A DNA stretch of 64,000 bases from Silene latifolia. Taxonomy: Eukaryota > Streptophyta > Magnoliopsida > Caryophyllales > Caryophyllaceae. Positions 22,234 to 33,840 of this stretch are shown here, piece after piece (the first letter of the stretch is position 1; every line of letters starts with the position of its first letter). Location: NCBI RefSeq assembly GCF_048544455.1, contig NC_133538.1, positions 658,658 through 722,657 of the forward strand. The letters run 5' to 3'. The notes under the pieces are model-generated. The model had not been told where the DNA came from and searched no databases. It was given only the letters and a program-made list of their open reading frames with translations. The position numbers and the translations under genes are program-made.

Positions 22234-22990
22234 CCCCTCTCAAGTTAGAGCATGAAGGTCGAGAATGCCCAGCTTGCGGAGAAGGTAGTGAAATTGAGTA
22301 GCACCCAAAGGCTTCGTGAAAATCTCAGCTAATTGGTCAGTCGTAGGAACATGCATCGTTTGAATGAGACCATCCGTAATAGCATCCCGAACAAAATGAC
22401 AGTCGATTTCATTGTGTTTTGTGCGTTCGTGGACAACGGGATTCTGGGCAAGATGCAAAGCGGACTTGTTATCGCAAAACACACGCATGGGAAAGGACAA
22501 GGGAACTTCCAAGCTAGTAAGCAAGCCCTAAAACCATTTAAGCTCGCAGACAAGGGCAGCCATGGATCGATATTCGGCTTCAGTAGAGGAGAGCGAAACG
22601 GTGTGTTGTTTCTTGGTTTTTCACGAGACAGGAGAACCACCAAGAAACACAAACCAACCTGTCACGGATCGACGGGTTAACGCGCAAGTACTCCAGTCAG
22701 AGTCGCACCAGCCTGAGACCGTAAGGTCACTGTCAGAACATAATAAAATACCTTGTCCTGGACTGCTTTTCAGATAGCGAAAAACCCGTAGAGCGGCCTC
22801 CATATGAGCCTCACGCGAGTTATGAAGAAATTGAGATAAAGTGTGAACAGCGAAGGCCAAGTTGGGACGAGTAACAGCGAGATACACCAAGCGACCTACT
22901 AATCGTCTATAGCATTCAGGATCAGTAAGCAAAGCACTCTGGTCAGTACCAAGCTGAAGGTTGGGTTCCATGGGCGTGTGATAGATAAAT
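22039..22990 (-). mobile_element. Ty1/copia fragment C4: RT end, RNase H and 3' LTR
   Basis: On the minus strand: the end of RT (about 22990-22800: TPMEPNLQLG, RRLVGRLVYLAVTRPNLAFA), RNase H (about 22700-22240: VSGWCDSDWSTCALTRRSV, VFCDNKSALHLAQNPVVHE, QLAEIFTKPLG), a polypurine tract (sense TTGAGAGGGG) and a short LTR. It is interrupted at 22990 by A3, so its 5' portion should lie right of the window. Broken, with a few breaks. Confidence 0.85.
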
Positions 22991-24002
22991 TGTCGGTCGT
23001 CATTATTACTAGAATTAACTATCAAATTAACAATTTATAGACCTAACTAGTCTCTACTAACTACTAACAATAAAGTAGTAAAATGGTAAGCTAGGGTCGA
23101 ACCCAAGGGAAGAACCTTTAACTAAGACTTGAATTATAAACTATTTAAGACACTAATGACAATTTAGACTCAACAAATTGAATTTAATCACAAACAATGG
23201 ATATTAAGAATGTTCAACTTGTAGGAGGCATAGATGGAAAAGGCATTTGGTTGGAAACAAACATGAAAAAGAGTAAAATTGGAGACTTTCCTATTGAGAC
23301 AATTCAACAAACAACTAGTATGCAAGATTCATTATAAAGGAGAAACTTGGTGTAACAAGGCTCAACAACTACTTCCTAAGTACAAAGATCCTCTCTTTTT
23401 CTTCCCTCAACAATTACTCAACAACTTTTGTAAGATGGTGATTACTTGCTCCTAAGCTAGAGTAGTTAATCCTACTTATATGGTCACCCAATTGAAAACC
23501 ACAATAAGGCTTACACACAAGAGCACTACGATCAATTCCAAACAAAAGAAGTCAAGATTAATCATTTAGGAGGCTTAATCAAACTATCCCAAGGATCAAC
23601 ATGCAAATTCCACTCACAAATATGCAAACTTTAAAACAAATTCACAAAGATGCAAGCTTGCTACTAGGATTGCACTAGTAAGATGATTAACATGTAAGGT
23701 TAACTACTCCCAAGACAATAACATCCAACATAAACATGAATATCAAGGAATATGCAATAATTATTGAGGAAAGATGAAGAGATTCTTACGAAGCTTAAGG
23801 AATTGTAGTGTCTACCAAATTACACCAAGCAAAAGGTCTAGCCTTCCATAACCATAGATGAATCCAAGGTTAATGGAAAGATTACCATCAAAATCCAACT
23901 AAAGATTACAACTTTCTCCAAAATACTAAGTTTTTCCTTCATACAAGTTTTTTAGATTATTCAATAATGAGATGATGAATTTATGGTCTTCAAACCATGA
24001 AC

Positions 24003-24010
24003 TATATATA
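24003..24010 (-). promoter_or_regulatory. TATA box of A3 LTR
   Basis: TATATATA within AACTATATATATGG, about 455 nt from the LTR start on the sense strand. Position is compatible with a U3 core promoter. Confidence 0.5.
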
Positions 24011-24098
24011 TGGTTGCACTCCCTTCTATGTTAAACATGCTTTTGGGCTTCCACAAAATGGCTTAAGACGGATTATCAGCACTCAAAGGCTGAAGAGA

Positions 24099-24132
24099 AC
24101 GCAGGCCTACGTCAACAGACGCAGGCTGCGTC
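24099..24132 (-). repeat. GCAGGC palindromic motif cluster in U3 of A3 LTR
   Basis: ACGCAGGCCTACGT (one base from a perfect palindrome) followed by ACGCAGGCTGCGT. On the sense strand the cluster lies about 90 bp before a TATATATA box (24003-24010), the same promoter-proximal place as the TCGATCGA arrays of A1, A2 and A4. Confidence 0.75.
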
Positions 24133-24464
24133 CTGGGCTGATCTCCGCTCCAAAATTGCTTCTTATTTAACACTCCTTTCACCATTTGGCCTCCATGCTT
24201 GTTCACCAATGGATGAAAACTCTATTTCTAGCTCGTGGAGAGATCGTCTTCACTTGCTTGCTTGCCTTAGGGGCGGGGTTAGAGGCACTTGCTTGGGATT
24301 CCGATCTCTCTTTCAAAATCATGCTCCAACCATGCATTAAAACACGTTAATCATAACAACCAATAGGACGGGAAGACTAGTCCAATACTCCGACAAAAGA
24401 CCCTAAAATTAAACCAAACTAGGCCTAAGAAGGCCTTAATGACTCGACACTTTTGAATCTATCA

Positions 24465-25378
24465 AACTCCCTCACACTTAGACTTTTGCTCGTCCCGAGT
24501 AAAACTCAAGGAAGGTACTTGGGCAAGTCTAAAGGCGAGTATATGGGTGAATGATCACTCTTCCCTTTCCACATCCAACTTATGTCTCCCTCATACACAG
24601 TACACGAATTAAATGAAAATCTAGACTCAAAAGTTTTTGACACTCGCTCTTCACTCACTCCCCCTCCTTATATCTCCCTCATACAAACACATAACACACC
24701 ACCAACTCCGACTCATTCCAACTCCACCCTTCTTATATCACCAACAAGAGATGGCCACTTTCACCTTATCCCAAGGTGATAGCAAAGTGGCCTAGACAAC
24801 TCCTAATTCATCACATTACTCCACCTATATCACCCCCTTATCACTCCAAGCAAAGTATGATCATGCTACTTGGTTGGCCGCACACCTAAAAGAATCAACA
24901 ACACAAGTAGCCAAAGCAAAATCCACCAATTTTAGAATAAGTTTTTGTGACTCAAAAATAAATTAAATCCTAATCTAGCCTCCTTCCAAGACCCTCCTTA
25001 TCACTCCCTTCTTATCCCTCCATATTTTTGGTGTTACATTTTCTCTATTTTACGCTTTTTTTGTTTGAAAATCCCTCCTTTTGCCTAAGGTGCCCTTTCG
25101 GGTTTTCACCATAGCTTTCCTTTCCTCTCGTGGTGGCTCGCTTCTCTTTTTTTCATTTTGCCCGGAATGCTCTTTCGGGTTTTCATTCTGTCCTCGGCCA
25201 CCTTCCCAATCTTGCCTTAGGCGCCCACCCTTGTGGGTTTTCACCTAGCCGGGATTTTCGTTTTTTTTTTTCAATGCATCAAAGACTAAGTATATACATA
25301 TATTACAATCATCTCACTCCCCCACACTTAGATCGCACATTGTCCTCAATGTGGAGGAGTACCATCACCTTCTCACTT
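24465..25378 (-). other. 3' non-coding region of A3
   Basis: No coding signal. Polypurine tract at 24465-24479 against the LTR; a second polypurine-like tract with the same core (sense AAGTGTGGGGGAGTG) at about 25317-25331 just after ORF1; three related hairpins at 25089-25245. Confidence 0.65.
25089..25245 (-). repeat. Three related hairpins sharing a CCC-loop-GGG core
   Basis: On the element's sense strand three units occur at 25089-25110, 25165-25188 and 25220-25245. Each has an outer stem, an AAAA bulge, then CCC, a four-base loop (GAAA, GAAA, ACAA) and GGG or GAG. Outer stems differ in sequence (GGTG/CACC, GAATG/CATTC, GGTG/CGCC) yet still pair. The fold is inferred by hand. Confidence 0.55.
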
Positions 25379-27171
25379 TTAATTGTTGAAGGGACCCGAG
25401 CCACCTCCTTGCTCATATGTCCCTTGGTTCCGTCTTCTTCTCTCCCTTGCTTCTCTTACTCTCCTTGATCTAGCATAGCCTTCATCAACTTGTTGCTCAT
25501 TGATGGTGGGTTGGTAGTTGGGATCATTTTGGTGGAGTGTCATGCCAAAAAGGCCTCGGATGAGGCCAAAAGAATATTCTCGTGTTTGGGCATCTTGGTA
25601 GGAGTCCTCCACGTATTGGTGATGCCTTTTGTTTTGGACTCCAAATTGTTGGCTTACTTGCTCTCGCCATTCATTTTAAGCATTCCACAAGGCTTGGTTA
25701 GCTTCCCATTGCTTTACTTGTTGTTGCCAAGCAATGGATTCTTCTTGTCGTTTGGCAATGCCCTCAAGCATTCTCATTTGGGCCACTTCGGCCTCATCTC
25801 CCAACCGTCTATGTTCCTCAAAAGCATTTTTCCATTGTTCTAAACTCTTAAATCTTGGCCCATGTTGTTTTTGCCAAGTGTGTGAGCTTTCAACCCTCTT
25901 ACTAATAGCTTGTAAAGTCCCCCGGGTGTCCTCAAAGTACTTGTACATTTGATGTTGCCAAGGTTCCAAAGGTGGAGTACTGGAACCCCCGACTTCATGC
26001 ATAGGAGTATCGTGCAAAAAAGTGGAGTGCACACCCGGTTGTTGGAAATTTGGCTCCTCAATTCTTTCTATTTCTCTTTCTTCCTCTTGTCTCTCACTCT
26101 CCGTCCTTGGCTCACTTCACTCCTCCTAGACACACTCCTCCTTGGCTCTTCTTGTTGCTCTTTTTCAATACTTAGATCTTTGTTGCAATAGAAATGGCGA
26201 GCCGAAGGTCCTCTAGGGAGAGGCATGTGAGGAGGCAACCGAAGATAAGGCAACCCCGTATTTCCTAACCAATAACCCGAAAGTGTCACCGTTGGAAGAA
26301 TTCTAAACATGTTGCATTCTTGAAGGGCGAATTCGTTGTAATAACAAATTCCCCTAGCTTCGTTGATGGTTTGGATCTCGGGGATTTGACCATGGAAATG
26401 CCGGATAAAGAAGGTCACAAGTCCACCATTATGAATATTCCCACCCGATTGCTTCAATTTGTGATGCAACCATGCATCCATGAACAATTTAGTCCAATCC
26501 GGAATGCCCAGTCCCTCGGGGAGCATGGTCCACAAATAAAGTTTCACCGCTTCACTAACCTTGGTAGGCTCTCCCACGGCTGTGAAAAGGGTGATAAGGA
26601 GACGGGCTAGTATTCGGAGGGGAGGGTTTGTAAGGGCAGAAATCTTGTCATCTTTGGTGGTAGAGGTTTTATCCGTGAGTGCATTCTAAAATTCCTCGAC
26701 CGTTTGTTTTCTTGACATGATGGGTTCGGGGTTTTCGGTTATTTGTAAGATCTCCCTCACTTGTGAGAGGGTGCACTCATACCATTTCTTGTGGATTCTA
26801 AACTTATATGCACGCTTGCCATTGTCATCCATATCAAGTTCGGTCAATGTTGTGAGGAATTCGTAGGCGTAGGATCGGTAAGTGTTGTCCCACGTGTCTT
26901 CATGGAGGTAGGCCTCTAGTCCTACCTTAGCAAGTAAGGAGAAGGTGGTGTCATAGAGGCGGAGCTTTTTCATCGTGGCCGGGCATAAGAATTTGGTGGT
27001 GACAATATTTTGTGGTTTTGGGGCAAAGAATTTGTTCCATATTTTCAATTGAGCAGCGGTCATGCCCTCATGCCCCATAAATACTTCCTCAACATCCAAA
27101 TCGGATGCCTCAACCGCTCTCTTCTTCGACTTACCCTTTCCACTAAACAATTTTGTGATCTTTTGGGCCAT
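25379..27171 (-). pseudogene. Env-position ORF1 (ATHILA ORF-1 family) of A3
   Basis: Begins MAQKITKLFSGKGKSKKRAV (basic N-terminus), then the family block KVGLEAYLHEDTWDNTYRSY, YEFLTTLTELDMDD and YKFRIHKKWYECTLSQVREI. The central part (26577-26068) has GIPDWTKLFMDAWLH, HNGGLVTFFIRHF and a CNMFRILPTVTLSGYWLG stretch. The C-terminal part (26032-25379) is Gln- and Glu-rich and likely forms coiled coil (HQMYKYFEDTRG, QWEANQALW). Its place after integrase and its resemblance to ORF1 in A1 support the assignment. Function unknown. Broken, with several breaks. Confidence 0.75.
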
Positions 27172-28262
27172 CCTACACTTTCTTTAAAGACAAAAACATA
27201 ACAAATATCTCTCAAAACAGTTTTTCATTCAATGAGGCAAACCAACAAACACTTGGTGTGCACTACTTTGCAACTACTCAAAAATTTGCGTTTGATGATT
27301 TCCTCTACCTCACTTAGAAAAAACTTTGCCACAACAATGATATAATCTCAACAACATGAGTAAAAACGAAACAAGGAGTCCTAAAACTCTTGATTTTGAC
27401 TCAAACAAGTATATAAAAACTAAGAGGGGAGAGTATGGTTATACCTTTCCGGTTCCACACAAAACTTATTAATAGTTGTTTAATAATCCTTGCAAAACCC
27501 GTCTAGAACCTTAAAATCCCGATTGAAGCCTTGAATTTGATGATTCTTGAGTTAGGGTTCTTGATTGAATTGGGCAAAATCTGTCAAAAAGGTTTTATGG
27601 GAGGTATTTGGTGGCGGTAATCACAAAATTGAGGAATTTGTGCAAAGGGAGGGTGATTAAAGGTGATGATTTGTGGAGATTTGATGGGAGTTGGAGTGTT
27701 TGGAGATGGAGTTTTGATGGACGTTGTTGTGATGAAATACGGAATATTGAGGATAGGGGTGGGTTTTTGGTGTTTAAAGATTTTCGAAGGGCACTATTCA
27801 GCCTGCAACGCAGGCTGCGTTGATGGACGCAGGCCTGCGTTGTATGACGCAGGCTGAGTTCTGGTCTGCCGGGGAGCTTTAATCTTCATTTTTGAAGCTT
27901 GTTTTCTTTGAGTTAATTGAGCTCCCCCCACACTTGAGTCGTCCTTCATACTCCACAAATCCCGTATTTCCCTCTTTCATCATGTTTTCCCATGCAAAAC
28001 TCGTCTATCAAACCTCCATAAGATCATTAGTAACTTCAAAGAATTTGATGCAATTAATTGTTAACAAGGAAGGAAATGACATGAATTTAAATGACATGAA
28101 TGTAATTTCTAGCTATGAAAGCGGTACATTCTACGCTAAAGGGAGTGTATTTACAAAGGTTGCCGTATTTTTAACGTCGATGGCTCGACTTAATGCTTCA
28201 TTTCATCATGCTTGATAGATGGGGTCTTCCAAAGTGACTTCTTCCAACATTTGTGGTTCTAT
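27172..28262 (-). other. Spacer between integrase and ORF1 of A3
   Basis: About 1.1 kb without domain signal. In sense order it contains a polypurine-tract copy (sense AAGTGTGGGGGGAGC, about 27918-27933), then the ACGCAGGCCTGCGT cluster (27801-27855), then 630 bp to the ORF1 start. Confidence 0.6.
27801..27855 (-). repeat. ACGCAGGCCTGCGT palindrome cluster, pre-ORF1 spacer of A3
   Basis: A perfect 14-bp palindrome at 27827-27840, flanked by ACGCAGGCTGCGT and GACGCAGGCTGAG. The words repeat those in the A3 LTR (24099-24132), and a decayed cluster lies at 57887-57940. Confidence 0.8.
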
Positions 28263-30046
28263 TCACTCATGATAAGCCTTGAGACGTTGTCCATTCACTT
28301 TTATCATCTTCCTCGTACTTGGGTTTTTAACCTCAACCACTCCATGAGAATGGACCTTCCTTACAATATATGGTCCGAACCATCTTGACCTTAGCTTTCC
28401 GGAGAATGATTTGAGCCTATTTTGGAAGACAAGGACTTTGCTACCTTTCTTGAACTCCCTACGACTTATCATCCGGTCATGCCATATTTGTGATTTCTCC
28501 TTGTATATGGCGGCGTTGTTGTAGGAGTCAAGACGGATTTCCTCAATCTCTTGAAGTTGAAGCTTCCTATGGAGGCCCGCATCATCTAGGCTTTGATTGA
28601 AAGACTTGATGGCCCAATAGCCCTTATGCTCTACTTCCAAGGGGAGATGGCATGCCTTGCCATAGATGAGCCGGTACGGGGACATACCAATTGGGGTCTT
28701 GTAAGCGGTGCGATATGCCCAAAGAGCGTTGTTCAACCTTTGACTCCAATATTTTCTATCGGGGTTCACCGTCTTCTCTAGGATACCCTTGATCTCCCGA
28801 TTAGATACCTCCGCTTGCCTATTTGTTTGAGGTGGTAAGCGGTGGAGACTTTATGTACGACCCCGTATTTCTTGAGTAACCCCTCCATAATTCGGTTGCA
28901 AAAGTGAGTGCCTCGGTCACTTATCAATGCCTTTGGATACCCAAACCTTGAGAAAATGTGGCTTTGTACAAAATTTAAAATGGTTCTTGCTTCATCATTC
29001 CAGGTTGGTATGGCCTCAACCTATTTTGAGACATAGTCCACCGCCAAAAGAATGTAGAGATAGCCATTCGATATGGGGAATGGCCCCATAAAGTCTATCC
29101 CCCACACATCAAAGATCTCTAAGTAGAGCATGGGTTGTTGAGGCATTTCATTCCTCCTTGATATGTTTCCAACCTGTTGGAACTTGTCACAAGTCTTTGT
29201 GAAGATGTGGGCATCCTTGAAAATGTTTGGCCAATAGAACCCGCTTTCAAGTACTTTCCTCGCCGTCCTTTGGGGTCCAAAGTGACCTCCGCATGCATAT
29301 TCATGACAATGTTTGAGAATAGGTGGTATCTCCACATCCGGCACACATCGGCGGATAACTTGGTCTTGACACATTTTCCATAGATAGGGATCATCCCATA
29401 TGTAAAACCGGGCATCGGCTTTAATCTTGTTCCTTTGATTTGATGACAAAGAAGTAGGGAACTTCTTAGTCACCATGTAATTCACCAAGTTGGTATACCA
29501 AGGTTCCGTTATCCTCAATGCATAAAAAGATTCATGACGCAAACTTCCATCAACTACCCCCATCCTTTGCATTTGTTGATCACCAAGATGTAGTCGACTA
29601 AGGTGATCGGCCACAAAATTCGCCAACTCTTTCTTCTCCCTTATTTCAATGTCGAATTCACTTAATAGGAGGACCCACAACATAAGCCTCGGTTTGGTGT
29701 CTTTCTTGCCCACAAGTTGAGTGATGGCTTTCTGGTCGATGTAGACAATCACCTTGACTCCCAATAAGTAGGATCGAAACTTCTCAAGGGCATATACTAC
29801 CGCTAATAATTCCTTCTCGGTCGTAGTGTAATTCTTTTGAGCATCGTCGAGAAGGGAGGAAGCATATTGAATGACATAAGAAGCTTTGTCTTCTTTTTGG
29901 CCCAACATGGCCCTAATAGCAAAATCACTTGCATCCGCCATGATTTCAAATGGACGATCCCACCTTGGTGCTTGAATGATTGAAGCTGATACAAGGCTTT
30001 CCTTCAATAAGTCGAATTCTCTCCTACAATCATCATCAAATAAGAG
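28263..30046 (-). pseudogene. RNase H and integrase part of A3 pol
   Basis: RNase H (about 30000-29590): [38 protein letters not shown] and VYIDQKAITQLVG, ending in the DHLSRL signature after the domain. Integrase zinc finger (about 29330-29160): KHCHEYACGGHFGP and CDKFQQVGNISRR. The core starts with IDFMGPFPISNGY and YILLAVDYVSK (about 29100-29020). The later part (28769-28263) shows [40 protein letters not shown] and the terminal [15 protein letters not shown] (GPY/F type). Sequence places it close to A1 but in a separate family. Broken, with several breaks. Confidence 0.9.
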
Positions 30047-30051
30047 CTCCG

Positions 30052-31327
30052 TGTTGGGAAATGTGTCCTCAACAATAGTGCGATCACCTGATTTAAATAT
30101 CATTATTAAATCTCATTTTAAGAATACATGTGGGATGTAATATTTTACAAATAATCGGTCCACACATATCGGTAATGATTGGCTGACTAGAGTTTGACAT
30201 TACTGTCGTGCGACGGTGGTGATCAGTTGATCCCCTTAGGTCATACCTATAGGGAAATACTCTTAATTGATTATTTAATTAATCGTATACCGATACGAGT
30301 TAATTAAATTGCTTAAAATTGACGGATGATTTTATGAGTATAATTTACGTGTCTTATTGTAAATATGATTAAATGAGACACGATCTAAGTAATCGAATTG
30401 TTTTATTACTTAGATGAAATTATTGTTTACAGAAACAATTGAAACGGAATGAATAAATTATAAATAACAGAATGTTGTAATTTATAATTCGGAAAACACT
30501 TTTGGTACAAGTAATTATGAATTACAATGATAATTTTTATAAGTGACATATTTTATTAATATGTTGATTTTTAATGGTTAAAAATACATTTTATAAATAA
30601 GATGCCATGAAATGTGTCACATGTGACATATTGACAAAATCACAAATAAAATGGACTCATCCATTTTATGTGAGTGTACCGAAATAAATGGAGGGAGTTA
30701 GTGGAAATTGTGTTAATTGTTTTAAGTATAAACACAATGATAAAAGCTAATAAGTAGGCATGCAAACCTAAGCTTTTGAGAAGAGCAAAAAGAAAAGGTA
30801 TTGGGCATCCTACCCAAGCCAAATTTTCGGCCACTCCACAAGAAAAGAGAGAAGAGCTTTTCTCTTAGATGATTATTCATTCTTCCTATCTAATTTTCTA
30901 GTGTAAGAAAATTCATCAAAAACTCTCTATAATTTATGATAATTCTAGAGAAATAAGCTCATTACTCCCTCTTGACCGAAATTATCAAGAGCAAAAATAC
31001 AATTTATTTTGTGTCAATTTTATTGTAAAACTAATATTATTACTAGATCTAAATAATATTGGTTTTTAAGATGTATTCCTTGGGTATATGCTTTTGGGAG
31101 GGATTCTATACTTGAATCCTTGTTCTTCCATTAAAGGAAAGCTCAAGAACAAAAGAAAAGGAGATTTCTTTTGTGCCCATTTGAACCGAAATTTCAATGT
31201 AAGGATATGATTTCTTCTCTATTTTATTATATTGTTTGCATGCATAAAATCCACATTTAATTTTATGACAAATTAATTTCGACATATATGAGTATGTTAG
31301 TATGTATATGAATCTACATTTCCTTCA
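30052..31327 (+). repeat. 5' LTR of C2
   Basis: Starts TGTTGGGAAATGTGTCC and ends CATTTCCTTCA. The opening word and the CAAGTGGGAGAT tract before the 3' copy resemble the Angela/BARE and Tork type LTRs of plants. Confidence 0.93.
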
Positions 31328-31328
31328 A

Positions 31329-31343
31329 TCGGTATCAAGAGCC
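31329..31343 (+). other. Primer binding site of C2
   Basis: TCGGTATCAAGAGCC, a variant of the initiator-Met complement TGGTATCAGAGC, one base after the LTR. Confidence 0.75.
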
Positions 31344-33840
31344 ACGGTTGTTTGCATGCAAATCGGTTAAAAGTTTTTCCGAGTTATAAGAATAACAAAT
31401 AAAACTTGTAAAATTTGTGTTATTATGAGATATCACGAAATTAATCCATGCATGTTAATATTTCTGGTCCTAAAATGTTTTAGGATATTTTGGTTAATTT
31501 TTCGGATTTTTATTGTTCATATTTTACTATAATGACATTTAAATGTGATTTTATGAGTAAAAATGTCATTTTGGTCTAAAATTATCTATACTTCGAATTT
31601 TCCATTGATTTTTGGATATGTTGTCAAATATATTATTTTGAGATAACCTGTAAATTTTCATAATTTTTGGACTTGTTATGCTCGAAAAATGAATTTTTCA
31701 TTATTAAATTCGGATTTAGGTGAAAAATAAGTTAATATGAGTTAAATTTCGAATCTGGTCATAGAAAATTAATATGTTGTCACATGCAATTTTACAAGAT
31801 GTGTGTAAAATAATTGGCTATAAAGAAGTCTTTTTGCATGATTTATGGATTTTTGAAGAAAAATAGCATAAATAGTGACATTATTAGTGAAAAATTAATA
31901 AAACTTAATCTATGACTTAGGAAAAACGTCTAATGTTGCATTTTATTATCTTTTTCAGATCTAAAATTGAAAAGTTAGTGAAAATAATTTTTCCATGTTT
32001 TTATGATTATTTTATTAAAAATCGATAATCCGCAACATTGTTTTTCCGGTAAATTTTCGAAATTTTTAACCTAAGATTTTGAACATTATGAGTGTCATGG
32101 AATTTTTCCAGAATGTTCATGAGTTTAAAATTTCAAATTTTGAATTTATTTGAAATTTTGTGATTTATTTGAAGTTTAATAGCTTATTTTTGTAATTTTT
32201 GGTCCATTTATGAACAATTTTTTTATAAAATATGGGTTAATTATGGTCAAATTATTAGTGAAGACTAAATTTTGAGTCCTAAGAGGTTAGGGTAATTAAC
32301 GTATGCATAAATATGAGTTTATGCATTTTTGTGATTATAAAATGTTGAAATCACGCAAATCCGTTAAAACCGAGTAATATACGATATTGGCTAATTAAAG
32401 GCGATTTAGCATAAAATTGAGCATGTTCATACATATTATAATGCTGCATTTTCTTTATGATTGTCATAACTTTAATTCATGTAATTTTGAATTATGTAAT
32501 TTTACTTAGTATGACCTTAGATTTTAATTGGTATTTCCCGAAATGTATGGGAATATCGATTCGGTTGTAATTTTTATTGTGATCTCGTATCACCGTTTTG
32601 TAATTTAATAGATTTATTTTTATTTTAGTTACAAATGTATAATAGGAAATTATGTAATTTATTATGTAATTTTATTCATTCCGGAGTTCCCAAAGACGGA
32701 TTTCTTCAAGAATGGCGATACATAAAGACGGTGTTACCTCGAGATGCGTGCCACAACCGAAGTTCAAGGGACCAATGGAGTTGGTTTCCGAATATGTAAT
32801 AGTTAAATAGTTTTTCTATTTTAGGAAAGGCCATACTAGGATTTATTTATTTTATGCTTGCATTTTATTTTATGTCGCATGCATCGCTAAATCGCCATAA
32901 CTAAAACATGCATCCTTATTTTATCGAGTTTATCGACCGTGTCAATTCGAATTATCGTAGTTCACCGCTTTAGTCACTTAAAACGTGATAGATAATAAAT
33001 TGACATGACCTCTCGCTAAAACAAACAATTGAGACATAGCCTTACCAAATAGTAGAAACCATGAAAACCTTTTTCGTGAGGGAGTGCACTCGGCCGGTAC
33101 AAACCTTGTTACGTAGGGGAAGTGGGTGATAAATGTCTATCCACCGAATTCATGTTGATGAGGGTTGCATCGGCTACCCCGTGCCCAAGTTGATGTGGGT
33201 TTGGATAATGGACACATTTATTCGAAATTTGGATTGAACTCAACAAAAGTTATTGATAAGGGTTTCATCGGCTACCCGTGCCCTTGTTGATGTGTTTTGG
33301 GCTATAGATAAACATTAGAGTAATTTTATCGACCAAGAGTTCTAAAAGTAGAATCGATTAAAAGGTTAATCCACCGAGTTATATTGATAAAGGTTGTATC
33401 GGCTACCCCGTGCCTAAGTCAATATGAATTTGGGTCTTGGAATCATTTATCATAGTTGGGTAGAGGTCACTATGTAAATGCTTTACTTGTTATTTACAAG
33501 TATTAATAAAACGATAAATGTTAAAGTTTTCCACTATTCCGTTTTTATATTGTTCTATTTCTTTGCCACAATTCATATACGATATCATTTCGTTTTTGAT
33601 TCAAATCTCCATTAAAACATTGTAACTAAAGACAAATATGAATTTGCTTCTAAAACCTCAAGTGAACCATTGCTAAGGATCTCTTGTAAAGAGTATAGAT
33701 AAAGGTTATTCATTATCAAACAGGTTTTTGATTCTTGACTAACACATCTACTTACAATGGATTGTTATGTTTCATATACTTAATTGAATTAAGTACCTTG
33801 AAATGATAAATTGTTTTGGTAATTAGATTTGTTGGAATTC
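31344..33840 (+). other. Long untranslated leader of C2 with triple repeat
   Basis: About 2.5 kb, AT-rich, with no coding. At about 33160, 33250 and 33380 there are three related units of about 50 bp with the shared core ATCGGCTACC(C)CGTGCC, each followed by a (T/A)TGATGTG-like word. Copia C3 also has a leader of nearly 2 kb, so long leaders are a shared trait. Confidence 0.6.

Larger units (their letters stand above)
22991..24464 (-). repeat. 3' LTR of A3
   Basis: The minus strand begins TGATAGATTC directly after a polypurine tract (sense AAGTGTGAGGGAGTT, 24465-24479) and is taken to end ACGACCGACA at 22991, where copia C4 similarity stops. About 1.47 kb. The inner part has a GGGTTCGACCC-type segment (about 23093) comparable with the R/U5 region of A1 and A2 LTRs. 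The end at 22991 is inferred without a second copy to compare. Confidence 0.65.

Noticed and set aside
27608-27857. Plus-strand Trp/Gly-rich frames before ORF1 of A3
   Set aside because: They overlap the palindrome cluster and the spacer of A3 with no family similarity recognised.
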